Shown here: one piece after another, positions 36,861 through 38,624 of the stretch
Layout: each line of letters begins with the position of its first letter
How positions within the stretch are numbered: position 1 is the first letter of the stretch
Assembly (NCBI GenBank): GCA_947373745.1
Contig: CANBZB010000005.1
Coordinates: 1 to 38,624, forward strand
Direction: 5' to 3'
From: Burkholderiales bacterium
GTDB lineage: Bacteria > Pseudomonadota > Gammaproteobacteria > Burkholderiales > Burkholderiaceae_C
DNA length: 38,624 bases
Translations under genes and position numbers: made by a program
Notes under the pieces: model-generated
Told to the model about the DNA's origin: nothing
Seen by the model: the letters and a program-made list of their open reading frames with translations, nothing else
Database searches by the model: none

Positions 36861-38624
36861 ATGAACGCCTACACAGACGTCTCTTTTTTCCCGCGAAATG
36901 CTAAGCCGCTGAACAGTTACAGAAAATACTGGGCGGCTCGCTTTGGCACGGCTCCTTTTTTGCCAATGAGCCGCGAAGAAATGCAGCAACTTGGCTGGGA
37001 CAGTTGCGACATCATCATCGTGACGGGCGACGCCTATGTTGACCACCCCAGTTTCGGCATGGCAGTGATTGGTCGCATGTTGGAAAACCAAGGCTTTCGT
37101 GTCGGCATCATTGCCCAACCAGACTGGCAAAGCGCAGACCCATTCAAAGCATTAGGTAAGCCCAATTTATTCTTCGGTGTAACCGCTGGCAATATGGATT
37201 CGATGATCAACCGATACACGGCAGATCGAAAAATTAGAAGCGATGATGCCTATACGGCAGGTGATATTGGTGGCAAGCGTCCAGACAGAGCCGCCTTGGT
37301 CTATAGCCAGCGCTGCAAAGAAGCGTATAGCGATGTACCCATTATTTTGGGCGGTATTGAAGGTTCCCTCAGACGCATCGCCCATTACGACTATTGGTCA
37401 GACAAAGTGCGTCGCTCCATCGTCGTCGATAGCAAGTGCGATTTGCTCTTGTATGGCAACGCGGAGCGTGCGATTGTTGAGATTGCGCACCGATTAGCCA
37501 ATAAAGAGTCCGTTCAAAACATCACCGATGTGCGTGGCACCGCCTTTGTAAGACGCCAAACGCCAGAGGGTTGGTTTGAAATTGATTCATCCAACATTGA
37601 TGAGCCGGGTAGGGTGGAGGGGCATGTGAATCCTTACCTGATGGTCAGTGAAGTGGCTAAGCAACAAGGGCAGAGTTGTGCTCGTGAAGACGAAGCGCAA
37701 GCGGTTGCAGAAGCGGCTAATCAACAACAGGTTGCTGGGCGACTTCTCGATCAAAAGCCACAACCCATTAAGTTTGTGGACAACCCCAATCTGCCAGGTC
37801 TACAAGGCAAAGGCAAGCTCAAAGTCCCACCAAGAGACAAAAGCGTCATTCGTTTGCCAAGTTATGAGCAGGTGAAATCTGACCCGGTTACCTATGCCCA
37901 TGCCAACCGTGTCTTGCATTTAGAGACTAATCCGGGCAACGCGCGTTGTTTGGTGCAAGCCCATGGCGAAGGTACTACTGCGCGCGATGTCTGGGTCAAC
38001 CCTCCGCCGATTCCGTTGACAACGGCTGAAATGGATTTGGTGTTTGATCTGCCCTATGCCAGAAGTCCACATCCGGTGTATGCCGATGCAAACGGTAGCC
38101 ACGATGGCGAAACCAAAATCCCTGCTTGGGAAATGATTCGTTTCAGCGTCAACATCATGCGCGGCTGTTTTGGGGGATGCACGTTTTGCTCCATCACAGA
38201 ACATGAAGGCCGCATCATTCAAAGCAGAAGTGAAGACTCTGTCATTCGTGAGATTGAAGATATCCGCGACAAGGTGCCAGGCTTCACAGGGGTTATTTCT
38301 GATTTGGGCGGCCCCACAGCCAATATGTATCGCATTGGTTGCAAAAGCCCAGAGATTGAATCTGCCTGTCGCAAACCGAGTTGTGTGTACCCAGGAATTT
38401 GTCAAAACCTCAATACCGACCACAGTTCATTGATACACATGTACCGTCGTGCACGGGAACTCAAAGGCGTTAAGAAAATTTTGATCGGTTCTGGATTGCG
38501 CTACGACTTAGCCGTTCAATCCCCCGAATATGTCAAAGAGTTGGTGACCCACCATGTGGGGGGTTATTTAAAAATTGCCCCTGAACACACCGAGGGCGGG
38601 CCTTTGTCCATGATGATGAAGCCC
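36861..38624 (+). CDS. YgiQ-family radical SAM protein, 3'-truncated
   Basis: The frame is open from the ATG at 36861 to the window end, giving 588 residues without a stop; the gene continues beyond it. The N-terminus ([25 protein letters not shown]) and [19 protein letters not shown] are hallmarks of the YgiQ family. [10 protein letters not shown] and [19 protein letters not shown] also match. The radical SAM motif CFGGCTFC places Cys436, Cys440 and Cys443. The family's biochemical function is not established. A Gln/Ala-rich stretch around bases 37650-37760 looks like a flexible linker. It is divergent from the flavin hydroxylase. Confidence 0.93.
   Translation, partial: MNAYTDVSFFPRNAKPLNSYRKYWAARFGTAPFLPMSREEMQQLGWDSCDIIIVTGDAYVDHPSFGMAVIGRMLENQGFRVGIIAQPDWQSADPFKALGKPNLFFGVTAGNMDSMINRYTADRKIRSDDAYTAGDIGGKRPDRAALVYSQRCKEAYSDVPIILGGIEGSLRRIAHYDYWSDKVRRSIVVDSKCDLLLYGNAERAIVEIAHRLANKESVQNITDVRGTAFVRRQTPEGWFEIDSSNIDEPGRVEGHVNPYLMVSEVAKQQGQSCAREDEAQAVAEAANQQQVAGRLLDQKPQPIKFVDNPNLPGLQGKGKLKVPPRDKSVIRLPSYEQVKSDPVTYAHANRVLHLETNPGNARCLVQAHGEGTTARDVWVNPPPIPLTTAEMDLVFDLPYARSPHPVYADANGSHDGETKIPAWEMIRFSVNIMRGCFGGCTFCSITEHEGRIIQSRSEDSVIREIEDIRDKVPGFTGVISDLGGPTANMYRIGCKSPEIESACRKPSCVYPGICQNLNTDHSSLIHMYRRARELKGVKKILIGSGLRYDLAVQSPEYVKELVTHHVGGYLKIAPEHTEGGPLSMMMKP

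Overview
The window is a densely packed bacterial chromosome segment. Its gene content and order point to a betaproteobacterium of the Burkholderiales, most likely Comamonadaceae-like. The run rlmN-pilF-rodZ-like-ispG-hisS-yfgM-bamB-der-hfq-hflX-hflK-hflC-DUF2065-hisZ-purA is characteristic of that order, and the Hfq sequence is of the short betaproteobacterial type. Base composition looks moderate by eye (near 50-55% G+C), lower than in most Comamonadaceae. I see no insertion sequence, prophage, tRNA, rRNA or CRISPR array. No stretch longer than about 140 bases lacks a gene; the two largest gaps are 3331-3467 and 36726-36860.

Layout. 1-5.4 kb: the 3' part of a DinG/YoaA-type helicase converges on bamD (outer-membrane assembly lipoprotein). 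bamD is head to head with rluD, which is followed by scpB and rluB (two pseudouridine synthases around a chromosome-segregation factor). 5.4-25.2 kb: a long run on the plus strand with many 4-base stop/start overlaps. It covers nucleotide metabolism (ndk, purA, a phosphoribosyltransferase), tRNA/rRNA modification and translation (rlmN, hisS), isoprenoid synthesis (ispG), type IV pilus assembly (pilF), envelope assembly (yfgM, bamB), ribosome biogenesis and stress (der, hfq, hflX), membrane protease control (hflK, hflC), histidine biosynthesis control (hisZ) and a MetC-like PLP enzyme. The run ends in an AT-rich two-component pair, a LuxR-type response regulator and a six-helix hybrid histidine kinase.

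25.2-28.5 kb: mnmH and an SGNH arylesterase form a minus-strand pair. The esterase is head to head with a YbbA-like ABC ATPase that has no permease next to it, and rlmB follows. 28.5-34.8 kb: a minus-strand block zwf-pgi-chrA-chrA (G6P dehydrogenase, phosphoglucose isomerase and a split chromate-type transporter) is divergent from murI and a short-form 6-phosphogluconate dehydrogenase. A perfect 12-base palindrome lies between zwf and murI. 34.8-38.6 kb: a flavin hydroxylase with a tiny DUF2783 gene behind it is divergent from a YgiQ-family radical SAM gene cut by the window end. The region between them holds a 14-base perfect palindrome just upstream of the hydroxylase.

Most of the window is housekeeping. 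The places with something left to explain are the AT-rich two-component pair, the hydroxylase/DUF2783 pair with its palindrome, the zwf/murI palindrome, the sugar-gene/ChrA operon and the orphan ABC ATPase. I did not find a clearly novel multi-gene system.
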